From assembly GCF_004403065.1 (NCBI RefSeq), contig NZ_SOHA01000001.1:1-64000 (forward strand): DNA of 64,000 nt, read 5' to 3'. Every line of letters starts with the position of its first letter. The first letter of the stretch is position 1. The notes beneath the pieces were generated by a model. The model had not been told where the DNA came from. It did no database searches and saw only the letters and a program-made list of their open reading frames with translations. Shown piece after piece: positions 1-10,806 of the stretch. Origin of the DNA: Cryobacterium cryoconiti. Its GTDB lineage: Bacteria; Actinomycetota; Actinomycetes; Actinomycetales; Microbacteriaceae. A program made the position numbers and the translations under genes.

Positions 1-98
1 GGGAAACGCCCGGTCACATTCCGAACCCGGAAGCTAAGACTCTCTGCGCCGATGGTACTGCAGGGGGGACCCTGTGGGAGAGTAGGACACCGCCGGAC
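1..98 (+). rRNA. rrf: 5S ribosomal RNA, 3' part (5' end lies outside the window)
   Basis: The sequence matches the 3' four fifths of an actinobacterial 5S rRNA: the conserved stretch around CCGAACCCGGAAGCTAAG at 24-41, the GCCGATGGTACTGCA segment at 48-62, and the closing GTGGGAGAGTAGGACACCGCC strand near 75-95. The first 20 or so bases of the molecule are missing because the window starts inside the gene. The usual order puts 16S and 23S genes upstream. The exact 3' end is uncertain by a few bases. Confidence 0.93.
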
Positions 99-114
99 TA
101 AACTTGAAACACAC

Positions 115-144
115 AAAATGGCCACCTCAAGGGGTGGCCATTTT
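115..144 (+). terminator. Intrinsic terminator of the rRNA operon
   Basis: Perfect 12-bp inverted repeat AAAATGGCCACC (115-126) and GGTGGCCATTTT (133-144) with a 6-base loop, directly after the 5S gene. The 3' arm ends in four T residues. Position and shape fit a Rho-independent terminator that ends the ribosomal RNA transcript before the next protein gene. Confidence 0.85.
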
Positions 145-204
145 GCGTTAAGTTACGCTGGACAAGCCGGTCGTCATGACAGGCCAAATTACACAGGAGA
201 CACA

Positions 205-2016
205 GTGAGCCCTTCAGGAACGAACGACAACGAATCACGCGACGGCGGACGAGGCGAACGTCGTTCCAACGGGGGTTACCAGGGTCGGTCGGACCGCCCC
301 CAGCAGGGTGGTGACCGTGCCCCGCACCGGGGCAACTCGGACCGTCCGCAGCGTGATGGCGAGCGTCCTCCCTACCGCGGCAACTCTGAGCGCCCCTCCA
401 ACGGTGGAGAGCGTGCGCCTTACCGTGGCAACTCCGATCGCCCGTCCACCGGTGGATACCGCGGCAACTCCGAGCGTCCCTCCAATGGGGGAGAGCGTCC
501 TCCGTACCGCGGCAACTCCGAGCGTCCGCAGCGTGACGGGGAGCGTCCTCCGTACCGTGGCAACTCCGACCGTCCCTCCACCGGTGGCTACCGTGGAAAC
601 AACGACCGTCCGCAGCAGGGTGGCGAGCGTCCTCCGTACCGCGGCAACTCCGAGCGTCCTCAGCGTGATGGTGAGCGTCCTCCGTACCGCGGCAACTCGG
701 ACCGTCCGCAGCAGGGCGGCGACCGTCCTCCCTACCGTGGCAATTCCGATCGCCCCTCCAGTGGCGGCGCCGAGCGCAAGCCGTGGGCCAAGGACGGCGA
801 ACGTGCTCCGTATCGTGGCAATTCCGAGCGTCCGCAGCAGGGCGGCGACCGTCCTCCCTACCGTGGCAATTCCGATCGCCCCTCCAGTGGCGGCGCCGAG
901 CGCAAGCCGTGGGCCAAGGACGGCGACCGCCCCCAGCGCAACGATCGCCCCCAGCAGGGTGGCGACAAGCCCTGGACCCAGCGCGGCGGTTCACCGAACC
1001 GGGCCGGCGCCCCGCGCGGAGACGCCGGGAAGAAGCTGTGGACCCGCGACGGGGCACCGGCCCGCGGTGACCGCGATGCCCGTGTCGTCGAAGAGGAGAT
1101 GACCGAAGAGCAGCGCATGCAGCGCGAGCTGCGTTCGGTGCGCCCCCGCCACGACGACCCCGAGCTGCCCGACGACATTACGTCGCAGGACCTCGACCGG
1201 ATCGCCCGCAACGAGCTCAAGACCCTCAGCAAGGACAACGCCGAGGCCGTCGGCCGTCACCTGGCCATGGCTGCCCGGGTCATCGACGAGGACCCCGAGC
1301 TGGCTCACCGCCATGTCATGAGCGCCGCACGACGCGCCGGCCGGATCGCCGTTGTGCGTGAGAGCCTCGCCATCACCGCATACGCCACGGGCGACTTCGC
1401 CCTGGCGCTGCGGGAACTGCGCACCTACCGTCGCATCTCCGGTTCCAACGATCAGCTTGCGCTGATGGTGGACAGTGAGCGCGGCGTGGGCCGCCCCGAC
1501 CGGGCGCTCGAGCTGGGACGCTCCGTCGAGCGGGCCTCGCTGCCTGCATCCGTTCAGGTGGCCCTCGCGATCGCCATGTCCGGCGCCCGTCTGGACCTCG
1601 GCGAGACCGAGGCGGCCCTCAGCGAACTCGAGATCCCGCAGCTGAACCCGAAGACCGCGTTCTCCTACAGCGCCGAACTGTTCGCCGCCTACGCCGAGGT
1701 TCTCGGCGAGCTGGGCCGCGAGGACGAGGCCGACCTGTGGAACGAGCGGGCCGAACGGGCCGACGCCGCGGTGTCGGGCGTGACCGCGTTCGACGAGACC
1801 ATGGAGATCCTCGAGATCGACGAGGAAGAATCAGACGACGACGACGACGCGACTGACGTCTCGGACGAAGAGTTCGCGGACGAGTCCGACGAGATCGACG
1901 AGTCCGACGAGGACACCGACTCCGAGGACACCGACTCCGAGGACACCGACTCCGAGAACACCGACTCCACCGACGACGAGGCGGAGCACGATGCTGAGGC
2001 GTCGCCGCGTGCGTGA
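205..2016 (+). CDS. TPR-like protein with Arg/Gly/Pro-rich repeats and acidic tail (Rv1691-type)
   Basis: Encodes 603 aa. I chose GTG at 205 because AGGAGA (195-200) lies just upstream; the reading frame itself runs back into the 5S gene. Three parts are visible. Residues ~20-280 are low-complexity repeats of the type RGNSDRPQQGGDRPPY, strongly basic. Residues ~300-535 form a helical, TPR-like region (A-L-RELRTYR type helices). Residues ~535-603 are an acidic Asp/Glu/Ser/Thr tail with a repeated SEDTD unit. Its place directly before the HAD phosphatase, a small protein and tlyA matches Rv1691 in M. tuberculosis, a TPR protein of unknown role. The RG/RP-rich part could bind nucleic acid or phase separate, but that is inference. 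The repeats contain an exact 98-bp duplication. Confidence 0.8.
   Translation: MSPSGTNDNESRDGGRGERRSNGGYQGRSDRPQQGGDRAPHRGNSDRPQRDGERPPYRGNSERPSNGGERAPYRGNSDRPSTGGYRGNSERPSNGGERPPYRGNSERPQRDGERPPYRGNSDRPSTGGYRGNNDRPQQGGERPPYRGNSERPQRDGERPPYRGNSDRPQQGGDRPPYRGNSDRPSSGGAERKPWAKDGERAPYRGNSERPQQGGDRPPYRGNSDRPSSGGAERKPWAKDGDRPQRNDRPQQGGDKPWTQRGGSPNRAGAPRGDAGKKLWTRDGAPARGDRDARVVEEEMTEEQRMQRELRSVRPRHDDPELPDDITSQDLDRIARNELKTLSKDNAEAVGRHLAMAARVIDEDPELAHRHVMSAARRAGRIAVVRESLAITAYATGDFALALRELRTYRRISGSNDQLALMVDSERGVGRPDRALELGRSVERASLPASVQVALAIAMSGARLDLGETEAALSELEIPQLNPKTAFSYSAELFAAYAEVLGELGREDEADLWNERAERADAAVSGVTAFDETMEILEIDEEESDDDDDATDVSDEEFADESDEIDESDEDTDSEDTDSEDTDSENTDSTDDEAEHDAEASPRA
703..926 (+). repeat. 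Exact 98-bp direct repeat inside the TPR protein gene
   Basis: Positions 703-800 are repeated without change at 829-926, offset 126 bp (a multiple of three, so the frame is kept). Each copy covers roughly two of the shorter RGNSDRP-type peptide units plus an AERKPWAKDG segment. Perfect identity at third codon positions points to recent unequal recombination, so copy number may vary between strains. Confidence 0.85.
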
Positions 2017-3022
2017 GCCGGTCACCCCGCTAACCGGCGTCGACGTGGTGCTGGCCGACCTGGACGGCGTGGTCTACGCCGGTCCGGCGGCCATCCCGTT
2101 CGCGGTCGACAGTCTGAACCGCGCGGCTGAAACCGTGCGCGTGGGCTACCTCACCAACAACGCATCGCGCACCGACCAGTCCGTGGCGGACCACCTCTCC
2201 GACCTGGGCCTGCACACGGTGGCGACGGATGTCGTGACCTCGCCCCAGGCCGCCGTGCACCTGCTCGCGAACGAGGTGCCGGCCGGTTCGCGCATCCTCG
2301 TGATCGGCGGCGAAGGTCTGCTGAACGAGGTCGAGAAGGGTGGCTTCGTCGTCACCCGCTCGGCCGACGACGCTCCGGCCGCCGTGATCCAGGGCTTCTC
2401 GCCCGACCTCGGCTGGAAGGATCTGGCCGAGGCCGCGTTCGCCCTGCACCCGAACCAGGACGGCGTGGAGATCCCGTGGATCGCCACGAACACCGACTGG
2501 ACCATCCCGGTGGCCCGGGGGATCGCCCCCGGCAACGGCACGCTCGTCTCGGCCGTGCACATCGCCGTGGGACGCCTGCCCATCGTGGCCGGCAAGCCCG
2601 AGGTGGCCATCTTCACCGAGGCCGTGACCCGGTTCGGCGCCCAGGCGCCGCTGTTCATCGGCGACCGCCTCGACACCGACATCCTGGGCGCGAACCGGGC
2701 CGGCATCCCGTCCGCCCTCGTGCTCACCGGTATCGACAAGGCCAAGCAGACCCTGGCCGCCGATGCCAAGTCGCGGCCGACGTTCATCCTCGACGACCTG
2801 CGCCAACTGCACGAGCCCTACCCCGAGACGGTGTTCTCCAAGGACGGCTCCTCCGCCACGGTCAGTGGGGCCACGGTGCGCATCGTGGGTGCCGACGTCG
2901 AGGTCGTGGCCGACGGCGACGGGGCGATCAACCTGCTGCGCGCCGCCTGCGCCGTGATCTGGGCATCCGGTCGACCCATCTACGGGCTGAATGTTCCGGA
3001 GCGACTGTATCTCGGACGGTAA
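1991..3022 (+). CDS. HAD-IIA family phosphatase (Rv1692-type, glycerol-3-phosphate phosphatase-like)
   Basis: Encodes 343 aa. HAD motif I is LADLDGVVYAG (nucleophile Asp23, acid/base Asp25), motif II the Thr in YLTNNAS near residue 55, motif III the Lys of AGKPE, and motif IV FIGDRLDTDILGANRAG with two acidic Mg ligands. This is the NagD/PGP-like type IIA layout with the cap between motifs II and III. It has about 60 extra C-terminal residues after the core. The M. tuberculosis neighbour-equivalent Rv1692 is a glycerol-3-phosphate phosphatase acting in phospholipid turnover; the same substrate here is inference from synteny. ATG 1991 overlaps the preceding gene by 26 bp and has GAGGCGGAG upstream. 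Confidence 0.85.
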   Translation: MLRRRRVREPVTPLTGVDVVLADLDGVVYAGPAAIPFAVDSLNRAAETVRVGYLTNNASRTDQSVADHLSDLGLHTVATDVVTSPQAAVHLLANEVPAGSRILVIGGEGLLNEVEKGGFVVTRSADDAPAAVIQGFSPDLGWKDLAEAAFALHPNQDGVEIPWIATNTDWTIPVARGIAPGNGTLVSAVHIAVGRLPIVAGKPEVAIFTEAVTRFGAQAPLFIGDRLDTDILGANRAGIPSALVLTGIDKAKQTLAADAKSRPTFILDDLRQLHEPYPETVFSKDGSSATVSGATVRIVGADVEVVADGDGAINLLRAACAVIWASGRPIYGLNVPERLYLGR

Positions 3023-3032
3023 CGTGGAGAGG

Positions 3033-3203
3033 GTGAATCAGCCCCAGGTGACGACGCACGACGAAACCCCCGATCTTCTCTCGCGGCTGGCCGCGATCGA
3101 AGGCCGGCCGCTCGAGGAACGCGCGGCAGCCTACGTGCAGGAGCACGACCGGCTGCAGCGCGATCTCGAAGGCGGAGACGTACCCCGGGTGGGCCGGTCA
3201 TGA
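3033..3203 (+). CDS. Small conserved protein between HAD phosphatase and tlyA (Rv1693-position)
   Basis: Encodes about 56 aa, charged and probably helical, with a PLEERAAAYVQEHDRLQRDL segment that looks like a short amphipathic or coiled-coil helix. No enzyme motif. The stop overlaps the tlyA start (ATGA at 3200-3203), so the two are translationally coupled. The start is uncertain: GTG 3033 follows GGAGAGG closely, GTG 3024 lies nine bases earlier, and ATG 2991 lies inside the previous gene. M. tuberculosis has a similar-sized unknown gene, Rv1693, at this place. Confidence 0.6.
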   Translation: MNQPQVTTHDETPDLLSRLAAIEGRPLEERAAAYVQEHDRLQRDLEGGDVPRVGRS

Positions 3204-4096
3204 CGGGTTCCGACGGAACCCCGCTGGATGCCCCGGAGAGCAGCGTGCCCGACGCCAGCCCCACCGATCCCAGCGTCACCGGCGACCGGATGCCCGACCA
3301 GCGCCTCGACTCGGCCCTCGCCGAGCGCGGGCTGGCCCGGTCGCGCACCGTCGCCGCGCAGCTGATTGTGGCCGGACTGGTCACGGTCGACGGCGTGCCC
3401 GTGGTCAAGGCATCCGCCAAGGTGCGCCTCACCCAGGTGATCGAGGTGGCGGCCACCGACCACTACGTCAGCCGCGGCGCCCACAAACTCATCGCAGCGC
3501 TCGACGCCTTCGCCATTCCGGTCGACGGGCGCACGGTGCTCGATGCCGGCGCGTCCACGGGCGGCTTCAGCCAGGTGCTGCTCGAACGCGGCGCCGGCCA
3601 GGTCATCGCGGTCGATGTCGGGCATGGGCAGTTGGCACCCCAGCTGGCGAGCGAGCCGCGGCTCGTGCTGGTCGAGGGCTTCAACCTGCGCTACGCCACG
3701 GCCGAGAAGATCGCCGCGGCCTCCGGCGTTCCGCAGCGGGCCGACCTGGTCGTCGGAGACCTCTCCTTCATCTCACTGACCACCGTGTTGCCGGCCCTGG
3801 CGGCGACGGCAGCCGAGGGCGCCGACTTCGTGCTGCTGATCAAACCGCAATTCGAAGTCGGGAAGGGCAGCATCCGTGAGGGTGTCGTGCACGATCCGGG
3901 TCTGCGCGCCGATGCGATCGCCGGTGTTCTCTGGGCCGCCTGGGACCTCGGCCTCAAGACCAACGGCCTGATCGCGTCGCCCATCGCCGGCGGCGCCGGA
4001 AATCGCGAATACCTGTGCTGGCTGTCGAGCGCGGTCGGCAGCAATCCGACAGAATGGATCGAACGCACGACAGCACTGGTGGGAGTGACGAAATGA
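3200..4096 (+). CDS. tlyA: TlyA family rRNA 2'-O-methyltransferase / S4-domain protein
   Basis: Encodes 298 aa. An S4 RNA-binding domain (LDSALAERGLARSRTVAAQL onward, residues ~34-95) is followed by an FtsJ/RrmJ-type SAM methyltransferase: YVSRGAHKL, the SAM-binding VLDAGASTGGFSQ near residue 115, VVGDLSFISL, and LIKPQFEVG with the catalytic Lys. The family methylates 16S rRNA C1409 and/or 23S rRNA C1920 (E. coli numbering) and decides capreomycin sensitivity. The protein is about 30 residues longer at the N terminus than usual; ATG 3290 would give the usual length, but the ATGA overlap with the previous stop favours 3200. Followed by nadK with another ATGA overlap. Confidence 0.93.
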   Translation: MTGSDGTPLDAPESSVPDASPTDPSVTGDRMPDQRLDSALAERGLARSRTVAAQLIVAGLVTVDGVPVVKASAKVRLTQVIEVAATDHYVSRGAHKLIAALDAFAIPVDGRTVLDAGASTGGFSQVLLERGAGQVIAVDVGHGQLAPQLASEPRLVLVEGFNLRYATAEKIAAASGVPQRADLVVGDLSFISLTTVLPALAATAAEGADFVLLIKPQFEVGKGSIREGVVHDPGLRADAIAGVLWAAWDLGLKTNGLIASPIAGGAGNREYLCWLSSAVGSNPTEWIERTTALVGVTK

Positions 4097-5010
4097 GCGC
4101 ACCGCGCAACATCCTTGTCGTCGCGCACACAGGTCGCACGGATTCCCTCGAAGCCGCCGTCACCGTCTGCCAGCAGCTGCTCGCCGCGGGCGCCGTGCCG
4201 GTGCTGGCCCGCACCGAGCGCGCCGACCTGCTCGCGCACTGCCCGCACCTCGACGACCAGCTGGCGATCCTGCACGAGACCGTGGCCACCACCGAGCTCG
4301 AGCTCGTGATCGTGCTCGGCGGCGACGGCACCATCCTGCGCGCCGCCGAGATCGTGCGCGGCTGCTCCGCGCCACTCCTCGGCATCAACCTCGGCCACGT
4401 CGGGTTCCTCGCCGAGAGCGAGCGCGACGACCTGGGCGAGGCGGTGCGCCGCGCCCTGCTGCGCGACTACCTGGTCGAAGAGCGCATGGCCCTGGCCGTG
4501 CGGGTCAAACTCGGCGACGACGTCATCTATGAGACCTGGGCTCTGAACGAGGCCACGGTCGAGAAATCCAGCCGCGAACGGATGCTCGAAGTCGTCATCG
4601 AGGTCGACGGCCGCCCGCTGTCCTCCTTCGGTTGCGACGGGGTGGTCATGTCCACGCCCACAGGCTCCACCGCCTACGCGTTCTCCGGCGGCGGCCCGAT
4701 CGTCTGGCCGACGCTCGACGCGCTGCTGCTCGTGCCGCTCAGCGCCCACGCCCTCTTCGCCCGCCCGCTCGTCGTCGGCCCGGACTCCTCGCTGGCCGTG
4801 GAGGTCCTCGCCCGCACCGGGGGGGCCGCCGTGCTCTGCGCCGACGGCCGTCGCGTGCACGACCTGCCGCCCGGATCGCGCGTGATCGTGCGCCGCTCGC
4901 CCGTTCCCGTGCGCCTGGCCCGCCTGCACAGCGGCCCGTTCACCGACCGCCTGGTCAACAAATTCAACCTGCCCGTCACGGGCTGGAGAGGCCCGGTCGG
5001 GCGTGAATAG
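4093..5010 (+). CDS. nadK: NAD kinase
   Basis: Encodes 305 aa and phosphorylates NAD to NADP in the cytosol. The family signature GGDGT sits at residues 76-80, followed by LGINLGHVGFLAE, and the second conserved block TPTGSTAYAFSGGGPI contains the NAD-binding part of the beta-sandwich domain. Length is typical for actinobacterial PpnK. ATG 4093 overlaps the tlyA stop (ATGA) and has GGGAG at 4081-4085. Order tlyA-nadK-recN is conserved across actinobacteria. Confidence 0.96.
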   Translation: MSAPRNILVVAHTGRTDSLEAAVTVCQQLLAAGAVPVLARTERADLLAHCPHLDDQLAILHETVATTELELVIVLGGDGTILRAAEIVRGCSAPLLGINLGHVGFLAESERDDLGEAVRRALLRDYLVEERMALAVRVKLGDDVIYETWALNEATVEKSSRERMLEVVIEVDGRPLSSFGCDGVVMSTPTGSTAYAFSGGGPIVWPTLDALLLVPLSAHALFARPLVVGPDSSLAVEVLARTGGAAVLCADGRRVHDLPPGSRVIVRRSPVPVRLARLHSGPFTDRLVNKFNLPVTGWRGPVGRE

Positions 5011-5019
5011 GCGTTTCGC

Positions 5020-6717
5020 ATGATCGAGGAACTCGTCATCCGCGACCTCGGCGTCATTGCCGAGGCCACCCTGCCGCTCGGTCCCGGCTTCACCGCCGTC
5101 ACGGGCGAGACCGGCGCCGGCAAGACCATGGTGGTCACCGCGCTCGGCCTGCTGCTCGGTGAGCGTGCCGACCCGGGCCTGGTCCGCCAGGGACAGCCGA
5201 AGAGCTCGGTCGAGGGTCGCTGGCTGATCCCCGCCGACGGCACCGTCGCCGGTCGCGTGCGCGACGCCGGGGGAGACCTCGACGGACCCGAACTCATCCT
5301 CAGCCGGTCGGTGTCCGCGGAGGGACGCAGCCGGGCCGTGGTCGGCGGACGCAGCGCCCCCGCCAGCGTGCTCAGCGACCTCGGCGGCGACCTCGTGGTC
5401 GTGCACGGCCAGTCCGACCAGGTGCGACTGCGCACATCCGTCGCCCAGCGCGCCGCGCTCGACCGGTTCGCCGGTCCGCCGCTCGCCGAGACCCTCGCCC
5501 TGTTCCAGGAGGCGTACCACCGCTGGCAGGGCCACCAGGCCGACCTGGACCGACTCGTCGACGAGCAGGAGCAGCGCACCCGCGAGGCCGGGGAGCTGCG
5601 CACCGCCATCGACGAGATCGAGCTGGTCGCCCCGCAGCGCGGCGAAGACGAGGCGCTCGGCGAACGCGCCGAACGCCTCGGCAACCTCGAGGAGCTGCGC
5701 GTCGCCGCCGCCCAGGCCCGGGAATTCCTCTCCGCCGAGGAGAACCTCGACGACCTGCCCGACGCCGTGGCCCTGCTCGACTCCGCCCGGCGTCAGCTCG
5801 AACGGGCCGGCGAGCACGACCCGGCCCTGCCGCCCCTCGCCGAGGCTCTCGCGAACGCCGGTTTCCTGGTCGCCGACATCGCCGCCCAGCTCTCCAGCTA
5901 CCTGGCCGGGCTCGACGCCGACGGTGCCCGCGAACTCGAGGTCGTGCAGGAGCGCCGCGCCGCACTCACCGGTCTGGCCCGCAAGTACGCGGGCGGCATC
6001 GACGAGGCCATCGACTTCCTCGACACCGGCAGCGCCCGCCTGCTCGAACTCGACAGCGACTCCGACCGCATCGACACGCTCCGGGGTGAAACGGATGCCG
6101 CGCGCCAGTCGACCGACGACCTCGCCGACCGGCTCACCGGCATCCGCCTGGCTGCCGCGGAGGCCCTCGGAACGGCCGTGACCGCCGAACTGGCGGCCCT
6201 GGCGATGCCGAACGCATCGCTCGTGGTGGAGGTCGACGGCCGCGCCGAGATCACCGCCACCGGACGCGACACCGTGAAGATCCTGCTGCGCCCGCACGCA
6301 GGGTCGGAGCCGCGCAGCCTGGCGCGCGGCGCCTCCGGGGGCGAACTGTCCCGGGTGATGCTCGCGATCGAGGTCGTCATCAACGCGACCGACCCCGTGC
6401 CGACGTTCGTCTTCGACGAGGTCGACGCGGGCGTGGGCGGTGCCGCGGCCATCGAGATCGGCCGCCGGCTCGCCCGGCTGGCCGAAACCGCCCAGGTGAT
6501 CGTGGTCACCCACCTCGCCCAGGTCGCCGCGTTCGCCGGCAACCACCTCAGCGTCGTCAAGGACAGTGACGGCTCCGTCACCGCCAGCAGTGTGCGCCAG
6601 CTGCACGGCGACGAGCGCGCCGCCGAGATGGCACGACTTCTCTCCGGCCTGCCCGATTCCGCGAGCGGACTCGAACACGCCCGGGAGCTCATGAACCTCG
6701 CTCGCACCAACCGTTAG
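5020..6717 (+). CDS. recN: DNA repair protein RecN
   Basis: Encodes 565 aa, an SMC-like ATPase that gathers broken DNA ends for recombinational repair. Walker A is GETGAGKT at residues 29-36. The middle ~350 residues are Glu/Arg/Leu-rich coiled coil. The C-terminal head has the ABC signature [15 protein letters not shown] and Walker [15 protein letters not shown], then the conserved [15 protein letters not shown]. Length is in the normal range. It starts nine bases after nadK with no strong Shine-Dalgarno sequence, so translation may depend on coupling to nadK. Confidence 0.96.
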   Translation: MIEELVIRDLGVIAEATLPLGPGFTAVTGETGAGKTMVVTALGLLLGERADPGLVRQGQPKSSVEGRWLIPADGTVAGRVRDAGGDLDGPELILSRSVSAEGRSRAVVGGRSAPASVLSDLGGDLVVVHGQSDQVRLRTSVAQRAALDRFAGPPLAETLALFQEAYHRWQGHQADLDRLVDEQEQRTREAGELRTAIDEIELVAPQRGEDEALGERAERLGNLEELRVAAAQAREFLSAEENLDDLPDAVALLDSARRQLERAGEHDPALPPLAEALANAGFLVADIAAQLSSYLAGLDADGARELEVVQERRAALTGLARKYAGGIDEAIDFLDTGSARLLELDSDSDRIDTLRGETDAARQSTDDLADRLTGIRLAAAEALGTAVTAELAALAMPNASLVVEVDGRAEITATGRDTVKILLRPHAGSEPRSLARGASGGELSRVMLAIEVVINATDPVPTFVFDEVDAGVGGAAAIEIGRRLARLAETAQVIVVTHLAQVAAFAGNHLSVVKDSDGSVTASSVRQLHGDERAAEMARLLSGLPDSASGLEHARELMNLARTNR

Positions 6718-6728
6718 GTCAGCCCTCA

Positions 6729-8450
<1,722 letters not shown>

Positions 8451-8453
8451 GTC

Positions 8454-9146
8454 GTGACTGACGCCAGCGTGACCGCCTCGAACGTGACCGCCGAGAAGTC
8501 CGGCGAATCGGCCTCCGCCCCGCTGGCGGATGAGCCGGCCTTCGCGGCGGTCTCGGCCAGCGCGATCGTGTTCGACGGCAAGGTCTGGGATGTGCGCCGC
8601 GACACCTTCGGGTACAACGGCTCCGGCATCATGCGGGAGTACCTGGACCACCCGGGCGCCGTCGCGATCCTCGCCCTCGACGAGCAGGACCGGGTGCTCT
8701 TGATCAAGCAGTACCGGCACCCCGTGCGCACGCGCGACTGGGAGCTGCCGGCCGGTTTGCTCGACGAAGACGGCGAACACCCGCTCGTCGGTGCGCAACG
8801 GGAGCTGGCCGAAGAGGCCGACCTCGTCGCCACCGAGTGGAATGTGCTCGGCGAGTTCGCCACCTCGCCCGGCGGCTCCAACGAGGTCATCCGCATTTAC
8901 CTGGCCCGCGGTCTCGCCGCGGCCGCGGACGTCTTCGAGCGCACCGAGGAGGAAGCCGACATCGAGGTGCGCTGGGTACCGCTCGACGACTGCGTCGACG
9001 CCGTGCTCGCCCGCCGGGTGCAGAACCCGTCGCTGGTGATCGGCGTGCTCGCCGCCCAGGCCGCCCGCGCACGCGGGTGGAGCACCCTCGGCGCAGCGGA
9101 CGAGCCGTGGCCGCGGCATCCGGTCAATTGGGACCACACGGTGTGA
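8454..9146 (+). CDS. Nudix hydrolase, ADP-ribose pyrophosphatase-like
   Basis: Encodes 230 aa from GTG 8454, three bases after pyrG. The Nudix box begins with [14 protein letters not shown] and ends [10 protein letters not shown]; the catalytic REL-x-EE core is intact, with one residue inserted between the first Gly and Glu compared with the consensus and Asp where Gly is usual near the end. The upstream YRHPVR and downstream [16 protein letters not shown] match the ADP-ribose pyrophosphatase subfamily (NudF/Rv1700 position). The likely role is hydrolysis of ADP-ribose or related nucleotide sugars. The first ~35 residues are Ala/Ser/Thr-rich and probably disordered. Confidence 0.88.
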   Translation: MTDASVTASNVTAEKSGESASAPLADEPAFAAVSASAIVFDGKVWDVRRDTFGYNGSGIMREYLDHPGAVAILALDEQDRVLLIKQYRHPVRTRDWELPAGLLDEDGEHPLVGAQRELAEEADLVATEWNVLGEFATSPGGSNEVIRIYLARGLAAAADVFERTEEEADIEVRWVPLDDCVDAVLARRVQNPSLVIGVLAAQAARARGWSTLGAADEPWPRHPVNWDHTV

Positions 9147-9150
9147 CCGG

Positions 9151-10290
9151 TTGGCCTCGCCTAACGATGTGAGCGGTGCGGGGGACGGTTCCGGCGTCGA
9201 AGTCGGCGTTGCCGCGGGCAGTCGCGTGCCGCCTGTCGGCGTTGTGCCGCCTGTCGGCGTTGTGCCGCCTGTCGGCGTGCCGCCTGTCGGGCCGGCCGTC
9301 GCGGCGGCCGTGGACTCGTATCTGCGCCACGTGGCGATTGAGCGTGGGTTGAGCACCAACACGGTGTCCGCCTACCGGCGCGACCTGGCCATCTACAGTC
9401 GTTGGCTCGGGGCCGAGCGCCTGACCGGCCTGGCCGAGGTGACCAGCCGGCACATCTCCGAATATGTGCGGTACCTCGGTTCCCGCGAGGAGTCGCCGCT
9501 GACGCCGGCGTCGATCGCGCGCATCCTCTCGACCGTTCGCGGGTTCCACCGGTTCCTGCTGGAGGAGGGCGTGGTCGAAACGGATGTCGCGCACGAGTCG
9601 AAGCCTCCGAAGCTCGGCACCCGGCTGCCCAAGGCCATCTCGATCGAGCAGGTGACCCGGCTGCTGGCGGCGACGGACGGCGACGAGGTGGCGAACCTGC
9701 GCGACAAGGCGCTGCTGGAGTTGCTCTACGCCACGGGAGCCCGCGTCTCGGAGGTGGTCAACCTCAACGTGGATGACGTGCTCGATCCCGAGGTGGTGCG
9801 TCTGACCGGCAAGGGCGACAAGCAGCGCATCGTGCCGGTGGGCAGCTACGCGCGCACGGCCATCGACACGTTCCTCGTGCGGGGGAGACCCCTGCTCTCG
9901 GCGCGCGGTCCGGCGACGCCGGCCCTGTTCCTGGGTCTGCGCGGCAAGCGGCTGAGCCGGCAGAACGCGTGGCTGATCATCCGGGCCGCCGCCGAAAGAG
10001 CCGGACTCGAGGGGCACGTGTCGCCGCACACGCTGCGGCACTCGTTCGCCACGCACCTGCTCGAGGGTGGGGCCGATGTGCGCGTGGTGCAGGAGCTGCT
10101 CGGTCACTCATCGGTGGCCACCACCCAGATCTACACCCTCGTCACCGCGGACACCCTCCGCGACATGTACACGACGGCGCACCCCCGAGCCCGGGTCGCC
10201 CGCCCTGCGCCGCTGGTCGGGCCGCCCGCGGTGGTCGAGCCGCCCGCGGTGGTCGAGCCGCCCGCGGTGGTCGAGCCTGTCGATGGTTGA
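9151..10290 (+). CDS. xerD: Site-specific tyrosine recombinase XerD
   Basis: The frame gives 379 aa from TTG 9151; GTG 9169 is an alternative. The SAM-like N-terminal domain starts near [20 protein letters not shown] and the catalytic domain has Arg in [26 protein letters not shown], the GHSS histidine and the nucleophile Tyr in QIYTLV. XerD resolves chromosome dimers at dif with XerC. Both ends are unusual. Residues ~26-48 are PPVGV repeats from an 18-bp tandem repeat (9226-9290). The last ~25 residues are PAVVEP repeats from another 18-bp run (10222-10275) that passes into an intergenic repeat array. The normal family end is near TTAHPRAR, so the tail is probably added by repeat expansion. 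Confidence 0.92.
   Translation: MASPNDVSGAGDGSGVEVGVAAGSRVPPVGVVPPVGVVPPVGVPPVGPAVAAAVDSYLRHVAIERGLSTNTVSAYRRDLAIYSRWLGAERLTGLAEVTSRHISEYVRYLGSREESPLTPASIARILSTVRGFHRFLLEEGVVETDVAHESKPPKLGTRLPKAISIEQVTRLLAATDGDEVANLRDKALLELLYATGARVSEVVNLNVDDVLDPEVVRLTGKGDKQRIVPVGSYARTAIDTFLVRGRPLLSARGPATPALFLGLRGKRLSRQNAWLIIRAAAERAGLEGHVSPHTLRHSFATHLLEGGADVRVVQELLGHSSVATTQIYTLVTADTLRDMYTTAHPRARVARPAPLVGPPAVVEPPAVVEPPAVVEPVDG
9226..9290 (+). repeat. 18-bp tandem repeat encoding PPVGV units at the XerD N terminus
   Basis: Unit GTGCCGCCTGTCGGCGTT occurs at 9226-9243 and 9244-9261, then a 15-base form at 9262-9276 and a partial unit at 9277-9290. All indels are multiples of three. The region lies before the conserved XerD core, so it does not touch catalytic residues. 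Confidence 0.85.
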
Positions 10291-10401
10291 GCCTGTCGGT
10301 GGTTGAGCCTGTCGGTGGTTGAGCCTGTCGAAACCCGGTGACCTGCCCCCTTCCGTTGGTTGACCCGGTCGGTGGTTGAGCCTGTCGAAACCCGGTGACT
10401 C
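10222..10401. repeat. 18-bp run in the xerD 3' end merging into a GGTTGAGCCTGTCG array
   Basis: Three copies of CCGCCCGCGGTGGTCGAG (10222-10239, 10240-10257, 10258-10275) encode the end of XerD. They run directly into repeated GGTTGAGCCTGTCG words and two full copies of GTTGAGCCTGTCGAAACCCGG followed by TGAC (about 10315-10343 and 10374-10399). The same word family recurs at 10629, 10930 and 23827-23895. Confidence 0.85.
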
Positions 10402-10447
10402 GGCCTCCGAGCCCCGCCCCCAGACATCCGTCACCAAGGCCGTCCTT

Positions 10448-10540
10448 GCATAACTCCTGCAATTTGAGAGAGGCACCGTAATCGCCCGCGTGTTTCCGGG
10501 GGTTCCGGTGCCGATCCTGAGAATTTGCAGGAGTTATGCA
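10448..10540. repeat. Palindromic element 1: 93-bp imperfect hairpin
   Basis: Outer arms TGCATAACTCCTGCAA (10448-10463) and TTGCAGGAGTTATGCA (10525-10540) are perfectly complementary. Inner arms GGCACCG and CGGTGCC continue the stem around a loop rich in CCG/GGG. It lies between the convergent genes xerD and the mshB-like gene. No coding signal is seen. Confidence 0.85.
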
Positions 10541-10628
10541 CGTTCGGTGCTCGTTTTAGGAATGCCAGCCTGCAGCTGCCCAGCGAGCCGTCCAGCCGGA
10601 TCCGCCCGCGGCCATGGCGGCGCCCGAT

Positions 10629-10740
10629 CGGTGGTTGAGCCTGTTGAGACACGGTGACCTGACCCGCAATGCCGCGTGACTGTTCCCGTTTCGGACAACT
10701 GTTGCCCGTGTGCCGGCAACAGTTGTCCGGAACGGGAACA
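10629..10740. repeat. Composite repeat, copy A (112 bp) with 60-bp hairpin
   Basis: The unit begins CGGTGGTTGAGCCTG and ends in a 60-bp hairpin at 10681-10740 with 26-bp arms (one mismatch), starting TGTTCCCGTT, around the 8-base loop CGTGTGCC. The same 112-bp layout recurs exactly 301 bp downstream at 10930-11041. Confidence 0.88.
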
Positions 10741-10806
10741 TTAGCGGTCGGGAGCCGGCGCGCCGCCCGCGCGCCGCCCGCCGCCCACGGGCATCCGTCG
10801 CGTTGC

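Noticed and set aside
52-204. Extension of the TPR gene frame into the 5S rRNA
   Set aside because: Runs through the rRNA and its terminator; the AGGAGA before GTG 205 gives a credible start.
270-960. Possible CRISPR-like or satellite array near the start
   Set aside because: Repeats are in frame, vary at third positions and encode a peptide pattern; there are no unique spacers of constant length.
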